Counted from the stretch's first letter, positions 53,123-62,408 are shown. The stretch is 64,000 nt of DNA from an uncultured Flavobacteriaceae bacterium (GCA_947500385.1 CANMSA010000003.1:62001-126000), one strand, 5' to 3'. Notes: generated by a model not told the origin, from the sequence alone. Translations and numbers: made by a program.

Positions 53123-53665
53123 ATGAAAAAAGTAATCACAATTGTATTAATCGCAGTTTTTCCACTACTTGGTTTTTCCCAATCTATCTTCGATAAGTAT
53201 GAGGATATGGACCATGTAGCCTCCGTAACCATTAACAAAGGGCTTATTAATATGCTAAGCCATATTCAGGTTGAAGGCGACGAAGATGCAGAAGAATTCA
53301 TTGAAATGGCCAAAGGGGTCAACGGTATCAAGGTATTTATTACCGAAGACAGCAAGGTATCTGCCGATATGGGGATCACTGTGAAAAAGTATCTCAAATC
53401 ATCTTCCCTGGAAGAATTGATGCGTGTTAGGGCCGAGGAAGCCAATGTGAAGTTTTATGTAAAAAATGGTAAGGATGACAATCATGTGGCAGAACTACTC
53501 ATGTACGTATCTGGAATCAAGAATACCGATTTGGATATCAATGGGCGAAAGTTCGAAACAGTATTGGTTAGTATGACCGGTGATATCGACCTGCGAAAAA
53601 TTGGGTCGCTTACCAAAAGCTTTGATTTACCCAAAGAACTGAACAAGGTAGAAAAAGGGAAATAG
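53123..53665 (+). CDS. DUF4252 exported protein, second of three
   Basis: 180 residues, paralogous to its neighbour throughout (SIFDKYEDMDHVASVTINKG; KSSSLEELMRVRAEEANVKF). Signal peptide MKKVITIVLIAVFPLLGFSQ. The two have the same length and layout, indicating a local duplication. No catalytic motif. Confidence 0.88.
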   Translation: MKKVITIVLIAVFPLLGFSQSIFDKYEDMDHVASVTINKGLINMLSHIQVEGDEDAEEFIEMAKGVNGIKVFITEDSKVSADMGITVKKYLKSSSLEELMRVRAEEANVKFYVKNGKDDNHVAELLMYVSGIKNTDLDINGRKFETVLVSMTGDIDLRKIGSLTKSFDLPKELNKVEKGK

Positions 53666-53696
53666 GAGTATTTCTTTCCATGTAAAAAATAACGTT

Positions 53697-54236
53697 ATGA
53701 ATAGGATTAAAATTAGTTTGATGATTACATGTCTCCTGGGGCTTGTTGCTTGTTCATCGACCCAAAGCTTGCAGGAGTATTACGTTGACAATTCATCAAA
53801 CCCTAATTTTTTGACGGTCGATATACCAGTGGGCATTCTTGATATCGAAAAGGCAGATTTAAAAACGGAAGAAAGGGAGGCCTTGGATTCGTTGGATAAA
53901 CTCAATATTCTGGCTTTCAAAAAAAGTGATGCCAATGGCGCAGAATATGAAGTGGAACGTACCAAGATAAAGGCCATTTTAAAGAATTCAAAGTTTACGG
54001 AACTCATGCGAATGAATACCGAGTATGGCAAAGCGACCATTAAATATATGGGAGATGATGATGCGATCGATGAGGTAATCATTTATGGAGATAGTAAAGA
54101 GAAAGGGTTTATCGTAGTACGCGTGTTAGGCGATGATATGAATCCCGCGCATCTTGTGCAATTTATCAAAGCCCTCGAAAAATCGAACTATAAAGGAGAA
54201 GGTCTGGGGGAACTTGGAGAGTTTCTACGAGGCTAG
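53697..54236 (+). CDS. DUF4252 lipoprotein, third of three
   Basis: 179 residues, more divergent, with a lipoprotein signal (Cys19 in LLGLVAC) in place of a cleavable leader. The DUF4252 core is recognisable as KNSKFTELMRMNTEYGKATI then YMGDDDAIDEVIIYG. It would be lipid-anchored whereas its two paralogs would be soluble or differently sorted. Last gene of the sigma operon; a hairpin follows. Confidence 0.85.
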   Translation: MNRIKISLMITCLLGLVACSSTQSLQEYYVDNSSNPNFLTVDIPVGILDIEKADLKTEEREALDSLDKLNILAFKKSDANGAEYEVERTKIKAILKNSKFTELMRMNTEYGKATIKYMGDDDAIDEVIIYGDSKEKGFIVVRVLGDDMNPAHLVQFIKALEKSNYKGEGLGELGEFLRG

Positions 54237-54263
54237 TTCGTACCCTATACCTGAAGGAATTAT

Positions 54264-54292
54264 ATCCCGTTTCGGATCAACTGAAGCGGGAT
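54264..54292 (+). terminator. Putative terminator of the DUF4252 operon
   Basis: ATCCCGTTTC pairs with GAAGCGGGAT (one G-U) with a 9-base loop and a weak TTTTG tail. Confidence 0.7.
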
Positions 54293-54412
54293 TTTGTATT
54301 AATAAAATGTCAATAAATAAAGAGAATTCCCATGATCCTTCGCTATTTTCATCCCGAATCCTTATCTTGAACCCATTCCTATAAACAAGAGTACTCACCT
54401 AAAAAAAAGCGT

Positions 54413-55228
54413 ATGGAAGATGCACAAGTATGGATGGATAAAGGCCTCGCATTTGCGACGGAATACGGCCCCAAGATTATTGGGGCGATTGTCATTTATA
54501 TTATCGGTTCATGGATTATTAAAAAGTTAATGAACGTCCTTAGAAAGGTCATGAATGCCAAAAACTATGACGAATCACTACAAAAGTTTTTGTTAAATCT
54601 CGCCTCTTGGGCTTTGCGAATCTTCTTGATCATAGTCGTGGCCTCTAAACTTGGGGTAGACACCACTAGTTTTGCGGCGGTCATTGCTGCGGCCGGTTTG
54701 GCAATCGGTTTGGCCTTACAAGGGTCCTTGTCGAATTTTGCCGGCGGGGTACTGCTCATAATTTTCAAACCCTATAAAATTGGGGACTTAATAGAAGCAC
54801 AAGGCGTTCTTGGGGTCGTAAAGGAAATCGAAATATTCACCACCAAATTAACGACGCCCGATAATAAGCTTGCCATCGTACCCAACGGGGCCATGTCGAA
54901 TGGGAATATTGTAAACTACACGGCCGAAGGCAAAATGCGGGTAGATACGACCATCGGGATCGGATATGATGAGGATATCAAGAAAGCGAAAGAGGTGTTA
55001 TTAGCCGTATTAACGTTGAACCCAAAGGTATTACAAGATCCGGCACCATCTGTGAATGTATCCGAACTAGGTGACAGTTCCGTGAATTTTGCAGTACGCC
55101 CTTTCTGCAAACCAGAGGACTACTGGGATGTTTATTTTGGAACGCTGGAGGGCTGTAAATTGGCGCTGGACAAGGCTGGTATCGAAATTCCGTACCCACA
55201 CTCGGTCGAAATTCAAAAACAAGGATAG
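54413..55228 (+). CDS. MscS-type mechanosensitive channel, copy 1
   Basis: 271 residues. Three transmembrane helices; the pore-lining third is visible as GLAIGLALQGSLSNFAGGVL followed by FKPYKIGDLIEAQG and the beta domain segment IVPNGAMSNGNIVNY. Such channels release solutes on hypo-osmotic shock in the inner membrane. Almost identical to the next gene. Confidence 0.95.
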   Translation: MEDAQVWMDKGLAFATEYGPKIIGAIVIYIIGSWIIKKLMNVLRKVMNAKNYDESLQKFLLNLASWALRIFLIIVVASKLGVDTTSFAAVIAAAGLAIGLALQGSLSNFAGGVLLIIFKPYKIGDLIEAQGVLGVVKEIEIFTTKLTTPDNKLAIVPNGAMSNGNIVNYTAEGKMRVDTTIGIGYDEDIKKAKEVLLAVLTLNPKVLQDPAPSVNVSELGDSSVNFAVRPFCKPEDYWDVYFGTLEGCKLALDKAGIEIPYPHSVEIQKQG

Positions 55229-55282
55229 TAGTATAGTATATTGTACCGCTGTAAATACTCGGTAATACTGATAATTCCGGAA

Positions 55283-55316
55283 GGGGAGTCTTTAAAAGGC
55301 TCCTCTTTCTTTTTTC
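55283..55316 (+). terminator. Terminator between the MscS genes
   Basis: GGGGAGTCTTT pairs with AAAGGCTCCTC (two wobble pairs) and is followed by a T-rich tail, so the two channel genes are probably transcribed separately. Confidence 0.7.
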
Positions 55317-55403
55317 TAAAATTTTTGAGGCCCGAAATGTGACTTTTTAAAAAGAGGTAGTGTCTTACAGAAAAACACTAAACCTTAAAACGAGAAACAA
55401 CGT

Positions 55404-56219
55404 ATGGAAAATGCACAAGTATGGATTGACAAGGGAATCGGTTTTGCGACCGAGTATGGGCCAAAAATTATTGGCGCGATTATTATTTACATTATCGGTT
55501 CCTGGGTAATTAAAAAATTAATAGGCCTTGTAAGAAAGGCGATGCTCGCAAAGAATTACGACGAATCTTTACAGAAATTTTTATTGAACCTGGTTTCCTG
55601 GGCATTGAAAATTTTCTTGATCATCATGGTCATTTCAAAACTTGGGGTTGAAACGACCAGCTTTGCCGCAATTATTGCCGCGGCCGGTTTGGCCATTGGT
55701 TTGGCTTTACAGGGGTCGCTAGCCAATTTCGCAGGGGGCGTATTATTAATTATTTTCAAACCTTATAAAATCGGAGATTTGATAGAAGCACAGGGGGTAA
55801 CCGGTGTGATCAAAGAAATCGAAATTTTCACCACGAAATTGGTAACCCCCGACAACAAATTGGCCATCGTGCCGAACGGAGCCATGGCGAACGGTAACAT
55901 TGTGAACTACACACAGGAGGGCCAAATCCGGGTGGACACTACCATCGGGATCGGCTATGATGAAGATATCAAGAAAGCAAAAGAAGTATTGCTAGCGGTT
56001 TTAACGGCTAACCCAAAAGTGTTACAGGACCCGGCACCATCGGTAAACGTTTCGGAATTGGGCGATAGTTCGGTAAATTTTGCCGTACGACCGTTCTGCC
56101 GACCAGAAGATTATTGGGATGTATATTTTGGAACATTGGAAGGTTGTAAGTTGGCCTTGGACAACGCCGGAATCGAAATTCCTTATCCACATTCTGTCGA
56201 AATTCAGAAACAAGGATAG
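55404..56219 (+). CDS. MscS-type mechanosensitive channel, copy 2
   Basis: 271 residues. By eye it differs from copy 1 at about 30 positions (close to 89% identity), mostly conservative and concentrated in the first 110 residues: helices 1-2 and the loop before helix 3. The C-terminal 70 residues are nearly invariant. Pore helix GLAIGLALQGSLANFAGGVL. The tandem arrangement and similar intergenic layout indicate a recent or conversion-homogenised duplication. Confidence 0.95.
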   Translation: MENAQVWIDKGIGFATEYGPKIIGAIIIYIIGSWVIKKLIGLVRKAMLAKNYDESLQKFLLNLVSWALKIFLIIMVISKLGVETTSFAAIIAAAGLAIGLALQGSLANFAGGVLLIIFKPYKIGDLIEAQGVTGVIKEIEIFTTKLVTPDNKLAIVPNGAMANGNIVNYTQEGQIRVDTTIGIGYDEDIKKAKEVLLAVLTANPKVLQDPAPSVNVSELGDSSVNFAVRPFCRPEDYWDVYFGTLEGCKLALDNAGIEIPYPHSVEIQKQG

Positions 56220-56241
56220 TATTCAAATTGTTTTCAATAGA

Positions 56242-56271
56242 AAAAAAGACCGCTACTTGGCGGTCTTTTTT
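56242..56271. terminator. Bidirectional terminator
   Basis: GACCGC / GCGGTC (56248-56265) with flanking A-run and T-run, between MscS copy 2 and the convergent purB. Confidence 0.9.
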
Positions 56272-56291
56272 GATTGTAGATTACAGTCTTC

Positions 56292-57635
56292 TTAGATTCC
56301 CGTATAATTTGCCGGTGTAATTTTTTTGAGCTCGGTCTTGATATCCTCCGTTACCTCTAAGGTGTCTATGAAATTGGCAATTGAAGACTGGTTGATGCGT
56401 TCATTGGTACGTGTCAGCCCTTTTAAGGCTTCATAGGGATTCGGGTATCCCTCTCGTCTTAAAATCGTTTGTATGGCCTCGGCGACCACCGCCCAGTTAT
56501 TTTCCAAGTCCTGTTCAAACTTTTCCTTGTTCAATAAGAGTTTCCCCAAGCCCTTCATCGTAGATTGGAATGCGATCATGGTATGTGCAAAGGGCATTCC
56601 TGCATTTCTGAGGACGGTACTATCGGTAAGGTCTCGTTGCAATCTCGATACAGGAAGCTTTGCCGACAAATGCTCGAACAAGGCATTGGCGATGCCCAAA
56701 TTCCCTTCCGAATTTTCAAAATCGATAGGGTTTACCTTGTGCGGCATGGCCGAGGAACCAACTTCTCCCTTTTTTATCTTCTGTTTAAAATAATCCATCG
56801 AAACATAGGTCCAGAAATCACGATCAAGATCCAAAATGATGGTGTTTATGCGTTTCAGGGTGTCGAACAAGGCTGCCATATGGTCATAATGTTCAATTTG
56901 GGTCGTAGGAAACGAATGATGTAGTCCTAATTTTTCTTGAACGAACCGCTTTCCAAAAAGCTTCCAATCTATGGTAGGGTACGCCACTTGGTGGGCATTA
57001 AAGTTTCCAGTAGCGCCACCGAACTTGGCTGCGCTGGGAATATCGTTTAACAGGTTGAACTGTTCCTTAAGCCGTACCACAAAAACATCGATTTCCTTTC
57101 CCAGACGGGTAGGGGAGGCCGGTTGCCCATGTGTTCGCGCTAGCATGGGAATGGCAGCCCATTCGGTTGCCAATTCCTGAAGTTTTTTCAATAACTCCAG
57201 ATAGGAAGGTACATATACCGCATTCATCGCATCCTTTATAGACAAAGGAATCGCCGTGTTGTTAATATCCTGGGAGGTAAGTCCAAAATGAATGAACTCT
57301 TTAAATGGCTGCAACCCCAAGGCGTCAAATTTTTCTTTGATGAAATACTCCACGGCTTTGACATCGTGGTTGGTGATTTTTTCAATTTTTTTGATTGCCT
57401 GGGCATCCTCCGAGGAAAATGTGGTATAAATAGCCCGAAGAGCATCAAAACTCGATTGGTTGAAATCACTTAGCTGGGGCAAGGGAATTTCACAGAGGGC
57501 AATAAAATACTCTATTTCGACCTGTACGCGATATTTTATAAGCGCTTCTTCTGAAAAAAAAGGCGCCAAGTTGGCCGTTTTGGCACGATATCGTCCATCA
57601 ATAGGTGAAATGGCGTTTAAGGGTGTTAAGGACAT
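56292..57635 (-). CDS. purB: Adenylosuccinate lyase
   Basis: 447 residues. The superfamily signature is SSAMPHKVNPIDFEN (around residue 289) and the substrate loop RTHGQPASPTRLGKE around 165. It cleaves SAICAR and adenylosuccinate in purine synthesis, complementing purL elsewhere in the window. Followed on the same strand from a HEAT-like gene 122 bases upstream, with a -7 element between. Confidence 0.97.
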   Translation of the reverse strand: MSLTPLNAISPIDGRYRAKTANLAPFFSEEALIKYRVQVEIEYFIALCEIPLPQLSDFNQSSFDALRAIYTTFSSEDAQAIKKIEKITNHDVKAVEYFIKEKFDALGLQPFKEFIHFGLTSQDINNTAIPLSIKDAMNAVYVPSYLELLKKLQELATEWAAIPMLARTHGQPASPTRLGKEIDVFVVRLKEQFNLLNDIPSAAKFGGATGNFNAHQVAYPTIDWKLFGKRFVQEKLGLHHSFPTTQIEHYDHMAALFDTLKRINTIILDLDRDFWTYVSMDYFKQKIKKGEVGSSAMPHKVNPIDFENSEGNLGIANALFEHLSAKLPVSRLQRDLTDSTVLRNAGMPFAHTMIAFQSTMKGLGKLLLNKEKFEQDLENNWAVVAEAIQTILRREGYPNPYEALKGLTRTNERINQSSIANFIDTLEVTEDIKTELKKITPANYTGI

Positions 57636-57667
57636 ATGTTCAAAATTGATTGCTGTTTTGAAAGTGG

Positions 57668-57675
57668 CAAAGATA
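57668..57675 (-). promoter_or_regulatory. Putative -7 element of purB
   Basis: Minus-strand TATCTTTG (TAnnTTTG), 33 bases before the ATG at 57635. Confidence 0.45.
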
Positions 57676-57757
57676 CCGATATACCCGACAGTTTGAAAAC
57701 GGGCGGCAGATAGTTTTCAGTAGGTTTTCAACCGGTCAACGCTTCTATGTACCGCTT

Positions 57758-58318
57758 TTATGTAAGTTTTTCAAGTGTCATTCTGGCTCGTGCTTTATAA
57801 GCGGCACTTCCAAGGGCGTAGTTTCGTTCCAAGACCAGTTTCAACTCAGGATGTATCCATGCGAACGTGCGGCCTAATAGAAGCAGACAGGTCATGGCGT
57901 AGGCTTGTGGTGCGACTTTTTGATCCGTGATCAACCAATCGAAGCAAACCGCGGATATTCGCTCAAGATGCAACTTATTAAGCGCATCTTGAACGGTATC
58001 CTTTTCTTTGGAATAATAGGCGATTATCAAATATTCACAAATCTTCGCCATAGGTCTTACAGACGAATCAAGGTGCACCAGCCCACAGTTTTCGGTAAAA
58101 GTATCTAAGTAAGGGAAAATAAAGTCAATGGTTTCTTTCGCGGTAAATTCCAAGACCCAACAAGCACGGGAAGAAATGGGATCATCAATGGTAAAAGCAA
58201 TTTCAAACAGAATAGGAACGAGGTCGGGGTTTTTCTGCACAAGTTGAGCCATTTCAAGCCTTTTCTCCCTTGAATGGTTCACATAGCTAAGCGCATGGTA
58301 TAATTCCTCCTTGGTCAC
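57758..58318 (-). CDS. HEAT-like helical protein upstream of purB
   Basis: 186 residues starting at a GTG (58318); no in-frame ATG upstream. Predicted all-helical with HEAT-type segments (LVPILFEIAFTIDDPISSRA, CWVLEFTAKETIDFIFPYL, PQAYAMTCLLLLGRT). In relatives the gene next to purB may carry the misleading name adenylosuccinate lyase; no lyase motif exists here. Possible scaffold or regulator; unknown. Confidence 0.75.
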   Translation of the reverse strand: MTKEELYHALSYVNHSREKRLEMAQLVQKNPDLVPILFEIAFTIDDPISSRACWVLEFTAKETIDFIFPYLDTFTENCGLVHLDSSVRPMAKICEYLIIAYYSKEKDTVQDALNKLHLERISAVCFDWLITDQKVAPQAYAMTCLLLLGRTFAWIHPELKLVLERNYALGSAAYKARARMTLEKLT

Positions 58319-58516
58319 AAAATAGAGCTTTAGTAGGGCCTCGGTAACGAAGTATGAAAGTAGTAAAAAAACGGGATTTTCATACCCTTTTTGCCGTATT
58401 GAAAGAGGTACGGTTTATACGTCCTTTAAAAGAAGTGGCAATTAGAAAAATAAAACGATCCCTCGACTATTTTTGGTCAACAAGCACTAGTAATGCATCT
58501 CAAGGAATGGAATACA

Positions 58517-59212
58517 CTATGGCAAGGCGTGGATCAAATCGGAAACAAGTGCTGGTACCCCTTTCGTGGCTTTTTCTGGCAAGATGGTCAAATTTGCATA
58601 GTTTCTTTCCGAGATGCTTGGTTTTGGGTCGATAAAAAAGACCTGGGCCGTTTTCTTCGCATAGTCTACCAGACCTGCCGCAGGGTATACTTGCATAGAG
58701 GTTCCAACAATCATGATAATATCGGCCTGGGCAACTAGTTGCGCCGCCGTATCTAGTAATGGCACCATTTCTCCGAACCACACAATATGTGGTCGCAGTT
58801 GATGCCCTTCCGAGCATAAATCGCCCATTAACAAATCGTTCTTCCACTCCAGTACGGTTCGTTCGTTCCCAGAACTTCTTGCTTTTAAGAGTTCCCCATG
58901 TAAATGCACCACATGGGTACTGCCCGCCCGTTCATGTAGGTCATCTACATTCTGTGTGACAATATGTACCGCAAACTGTTTTTCCAAAGTAACCAGCGCT
59001 TTATGGGCGGCATTGGGCACTACTTTGAATAATTGCCTTCTACGCTGGTTATAGAAATCGAGTACCAGCGCTGGATTTTCAGCAAAACCCTGAGGGGACG
59101 CTACTTCCATTACATCATGCCCTTCCCAAAGACCATCTGCATCCCTGAATGTTTTAATTCCGCTTTCGGCACTGATCCCTGCCCCGGTGAGTACTACAAT
59201 TTTCTTTTTCAT
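58517..59212 (-). CDS. cobB: Sirtuin-type NAD-dependent deacylase lacking zinc cysteines
   Basis: 231 residues from the ATG at 59212. NAD loop GAGISAESGI (10-19), TQNVDDLHERAG (86-97) and catalytic His105 in HLHGEL. Tyr54 and Arg57 in FYNQRRRQ correspond to the Tyr-x-x-Arg pair that SIRT5/CobB use to accept acidic acyl groups. Only one cysteine remains (GDLCSEG), so the usual Cys4 zinc site is absent; this form is seen in other Bacteroidetes. It would remove acyl groups, probably succinyl or malonyl as well as acetyl, from lysines. Confidence 0.9.
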   Translation of the reverse strand: MKKKIVVLTGAGISAESGIKTFRDADGLWEGHDVMEVASPQGFAENPALVLDFYNQRRRQLFKVVPNAAHKALVTLEKQFAVHIVTQNVDDLHERAGSTHVVHLHGELLKARSSGNERTVLEWKNDLLMGDLCSEGHQLRPHIVWFGEMVPLLDTAAQLVAQADIIMIVGTSMQVYPAAGLVDYAKKTAQVFFIDPKPSISERNYANLTILPEKATKGVPALVSDLIHALP

Positions 59213-59258
59213 TCCATTCAATATTGAGCTTAAAAATAGAGTTTTGTATTTTAGTTTT

Positions 59259-59927
59259 ATGGATAATGAACATCTTTTAAAGTATTTGGAAGCATTTATT
59301 AGTCAGGAACGCAAAGAACGTTTTGAAGAAATTTTGCAGCAGCGTACCAACTATATCACGGTAGCCATCGAAGATGTTTTTCAGATGCACAATACCAGTG
59401 CGGTTATTCGCAGCTGTGAGGTTTTTGGAATACAGGACGCCCATGTTATCGAGGGGAGGTTTGGGAAACGGTTGGATAAGAATATTGCCATGGGTGCCGA
59501 GCAATGGGTAGATGTGCAACGATATGAAAATTCAGAAAGCTGTATAGCCCTATTACGGGAAAAGGGGTACGCCATTATAGCCACCACCCCCCATAATGAT
59601 TCTAACTTTCTAAAAGATTTTGATATTACTCAAAAAACGGCACTTTTCTTCGGAACGGAAAAAGAGGGGCTCAGTGAACAAGTACTCCAAAAAGCCGATG
59701 GTTTTCTTAAAATTCCCATGGTGGGTTTTACCGAAAGCCTCAATATATCAGTATCTGCGGCAATTATTCTTCAAGACCTTTCGGTCAAACTAAGGAAATC
59801 GAATCTGCCGTGGCAGTTGTCGGAACAGGAAGTGGTTGAAAAACGGCTTGACTGGACTAAAAAGTCGATTAAAAGTATTGAAGCTATTCTGAGGAGATAC
59901 AAAAAAAATAGGAGTATTGACGCATAA
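59259..59927 (+). CDS. trmH: TrmH/SpoU-family tRNA or rRNA 2'-O-methyltransferase
   Basis: 222 residues from the ATG at 59259, just past the sirtuin start. SPOUT knot motifs: NTSAVIRSCEVFGIQDAHVI, LFFGTEKEGLSEQVLQKAD and IPMVGFTESLNISVSAAI. An N-terminal extension of about 30 residues and a C-terminal basic helix (RRYKKNRS) fit TrmH, which methylates Gm18 of tRNA. Divergent from the sirtuin gene (46 bases between start codons). Confidence 0.88.
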   Translation: MDNEHLLKYLEAFISQERKERFEEILQQRTNYITVAIEDVFQMHNTSAVIRSCEVFGIQDAHVIEGRFGKRLDKNIAMGAEQWVDVQRYENSESCIALLREKGYAIIATTPHNDSNFLKDFDITQKTALFFGTEKEGLSEQVLQKADGFLKIPMVGFTESLNISVSAAIILQDLSVKLRKSNLPWQLSEQEVVEKRLDWTKKSIKSIEAILRRYKKNRSIDA

Positions 59928-59961
59928 TTCTTTTGGATGCGTGGTGATGACGAAATAGGCT

Positions 59962-59995
59962 TTGAGATAAGGTTCATATTTTTTGTTTATATTTA
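59962..59995 (+). promoter_or_regulatory. Putative promoter of the SRPBCC gene
   Basis: TTG at 59962-59964, 23-base spacer, TATATTTA at 59988-59995 (last base mismatched). Confidence 0.4.
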
Positions 59996-60021
59996 GATAC
60001 AACTAACTAATTGATATACAA

Positions 60022-60549
60022 ATGACTACACTACTCTATATTCTTGCCGGTATTGTCGGATTAATAGTAATACTGGCCTTGATCGCACCTAAAAGTTATG
60101 ATGTTTCTCGCACTACTGAAATAGCAAAACCAAAAGACGAGGTGTTTACGTATTTAAGATCTTTGAAGAAAATGGACGAATGGTCGCCATGGGCCAAGAA
60201 AGATCCTGAAATGCTTAAAAAGTTTACCGGAACGGACGGGGAAGTAGGGAGTGTGAGCTACTGGAACGGCAACAAAGATGTTGGAGAGGGGGAACAGGAA
60301 ATTAAAAAAATTATCGATGGAAAACGTATCGAAGCGGAACTTCGGTTTTTAAAGCCTTGGAAATCCACATCCGATTGCTATTTTGATGTTGCCGAGACGG
60401 GCAATGGCAAGACGAAAGTTACCTGGGGCTTCTCCGGAAAAAACAAGTTTCCCATGAGTATTTTTTCTCTTTTCGTTAGCATGGACAAGATGGTAGGAAA
60501 AGATTTTGAAGAAGGGATGCGCAATTTGAAATCGATTATGGAAGGGTAG
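60022..60549 (+). CDS. SRPBCC-family membrane-anchored protein
   Basis: 175 residues. One N-terminal transmembrane helix (LLYILAGIVGLIVILALIA) then a START/SRPBCC fold (VFTYLRSLKKMDEWSPWAKK, YFDVAETGNGKTKVTWGFSG). The fold binds hydrophobic ligands; the ligand and role here are unknown. Confidence 0.85.
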   Translation: MTTLLYILAGIVGLIVILALIAPKSYDVSRTTEIAKPKDEVFTYLRSLKKMDEWSPWAKKDPEMLKKFTGTDGEVGSVSYWNGNKDVGEGEQEIKKIIDGKRIEAELRFLKPWKSTSDCYFDVAETGNGKTKVTWGFSGKNKFPMSIFSLFVSMDKMVGKDFEEGMRNLKSIMEG

Positions 60550-60710
60550 TCCCTTTTGAAAGGCCAGCTTCATAACTAGGGGTGATGCAGGGAGTTACTT
60601 TTCTGTACGAGGGGAGTGTTCAATGAATTCAGAAACTAGTACGTGCTAAAGGCCAATAAATTGATAGCGCACTAGCCCAAACCGGTATTAAAAAACTTCC
60701 AGGTAATGGA

Positions 60711-62408
60711 TCATTCCACAAGCTCAAGCAATGCAATATCGTGTTCGTTGTCAAGAATCACTTTCCCATTTTTTACCTCTACAGGTGTCTGGGAATAGGT
60801 GTCAAAAAGTTTTGTGCCATCCCCAAAAAAGCCTTTCACCCATAGCGATTTTTTACCCTTGGGCAATTCAAGGCCAACTACTACTTTATCTTTGAAATCA
60901 CCTTTCATATAGGTCCTGCTAAATACATAGGGTTTTTTACCCAAACGTTTGTGATTACCGGCACCGACGGCAGGATGATGATCTCTGAACCGTCCTAACT
61001 TTTGCCAATGTTTATTTATTTTTTGAATTTCAGGGAGACTATCAAGCTCTTCCCAATTCATCATGGAACGCAGGGTAGCATCTCCCTGAGTACCTTCTAT
61101 AACAAGACTGCGAGCGGTTTCATCACCATAGTATATCTGCGAGGCACCTGGGGTTAACAACAACACATTGGCCGCGCGAATGGGGTCTGTACGGTCTTTG
61201 TCAAAAGGCGCCCCATCATCATGCGATGTGAGATAATTCACAATACTTTTATCTTTTAATTTCGTACGAAGCAGTTTATGATATTTGCTAAAGATGGCAT
61301 CATACGATTTGTTCGTAGCATCATGCTTTAGCTCAAAATTGATGAGGCTGTGAAAACCATGGTCATAGAAATCAACTTTTTTATCTCCGAAGTCAAAATC
61401 CCTCCCGCTTGAAATACCGTAATTGTATACTTCCCCGACCATATAAAAGGCATTGTCATCAAGTACTTGGGTCGGGTTTCTTTTTTTCCAAGTGTCAAAA
61501 GCATGGGATGCCTCTTTGTACAGCTCGGCCCAGGCCTTTTCATCGGCATGCTTTACGGTATCGACTCGGAAACCATCGATACCCAAATCGTTTACATAAT
61601 CGGCCAGCCATTTTATGATGTAAAATCTGGGAGCTCTCGGATATCCGGTACGTTCAAAGAACAACTGCAGTTCATCAAGTTCGTTGCTAAGTCTGCCTTC
61701 TTCTTTCCATTTGGCCAAAAGCGCGTCTGGAAGCTCTACGGGGGCATCCGATTCGGTCAAAATATCCGGAAGATTGGCTACCAATGTACAGGCGGTTGTA
61801 TTCTCGTAAGTGGTGAACGCGCAGGGTGGTTCTGTTCGCACCCATTCACTGGGCCAAACCGGATCTTCGTCGGTCACGGGGCCTGTATGGTTCACCACAA
61901 CATCCATCAACACCCGTATTCCTTTTTCATGTGCCGTTTTTACGAATGTTTCCAGTTCTTTCTTAGTACCGAAATTTGGGTCTAGGGCGGTCCAATCCTT
62001 GGCCCAATAACCATGGTACCCATAGGTGTTGCCCGTCCCTTCATCGGTGGCACCGTGAATTTGCTCCACGACCGGGGTAAACCAAATGGCGTTGACACCA
62101 AGGTCGGAAAAATATCCGTCGTTGAGTTTTTGAGTAATACCGGCGATGTCACCCCCCATGAACCCTCGAAGGGTCGCGGTGCTATCGGTACGTCCAAAAG
62201 TGGTATCATTCTCTATATTGCCATTTTTGAAACGGTCGGTAAGCAAAAAATATATATTGGCTCCATCCCATACAAAAGGAGCCTTTTTTTCGGGAACCTT
62301 GGAAATCGTATCCGCGACGGCCATAGCCGGCGGATTCGTGTCTTTTTTTACTTCCTTACATGAAAAAAACAAAAATAGGAGGGAAATTGCAATGAAGGTC
62401 TTCGTCAT
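60711..62408 (-). CDS. GH13 alpha-amylase family lipoprotein
   Basis: 565 residues. Lipoprotein Cys17 (LFFSC) then ~20 linker residues. All GH13 regions are visible: DVVVNHTG (region I), GFRVDTVKH with the nucleophile Asp (II), MVGEVYNYG with the acid/base Glu (III) and YLTSHDDGAPF (IV). A C-terminal beta domain follows. It hydrolyses alpha-glucans, probably at the cell surface like SusG, though no susC/susD pair is in the window. Confidence 0.93.
   Translation of the reverse strand: MTKTFIAISLLFLFFSCKEVKKDTNPPAMAVADTISKVPEKKAPFVWDGANIYFLLTDRFKNGNIENDTTFGRTDSTATLRGFMGGDIAGITQKLNDGYFSDLGVNAIWFTPVVEQIHGATDEGTGNTYGYHGYWAKDWTALDPNFGTKKELETFVKTAHEKGIRVLMDVVVNHTGPVTDEDPVWPSEWVRTEPPCAFTTYENTTACTLVANLPDILTESDAPVELPDALLAKWKEEGRLSNELDELQLFFERTGYPRAPRFYIIKWLADYVNDLGIDGFRVDTVKHADEKAWAELYKEASHAFDTWKKRNPTQVLDDNAFYMVGEVYNYGISSGRDFDFGDKKVDFYDHGFHSLINFELKHDATNKSYDAIFSKYHKLLRTKLKDKSIVNYLTSHDDGAPFDKDRTDPIRAANVLLLTPGASQIYYGDETARSLVIEGTQGDATLRSMMNWEELDSLPEIQKINKHWQKLGRFRDHHPAVGAGNHKRLGKKPYVFSRTYMKGDFKDKVVVGLELPKGKKSLWVKGFFGDGTKLFDTYSQTPVEVKNGKVILDNEHDIALLELVE

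Noticed and set aside
58354-58635. Plus-strand 93-residue frame
   Set aside because: Overlaps the antisense strand of the sirtuin gene, has no recognisable domain, and only its first ~50 residues lie in free sequence.
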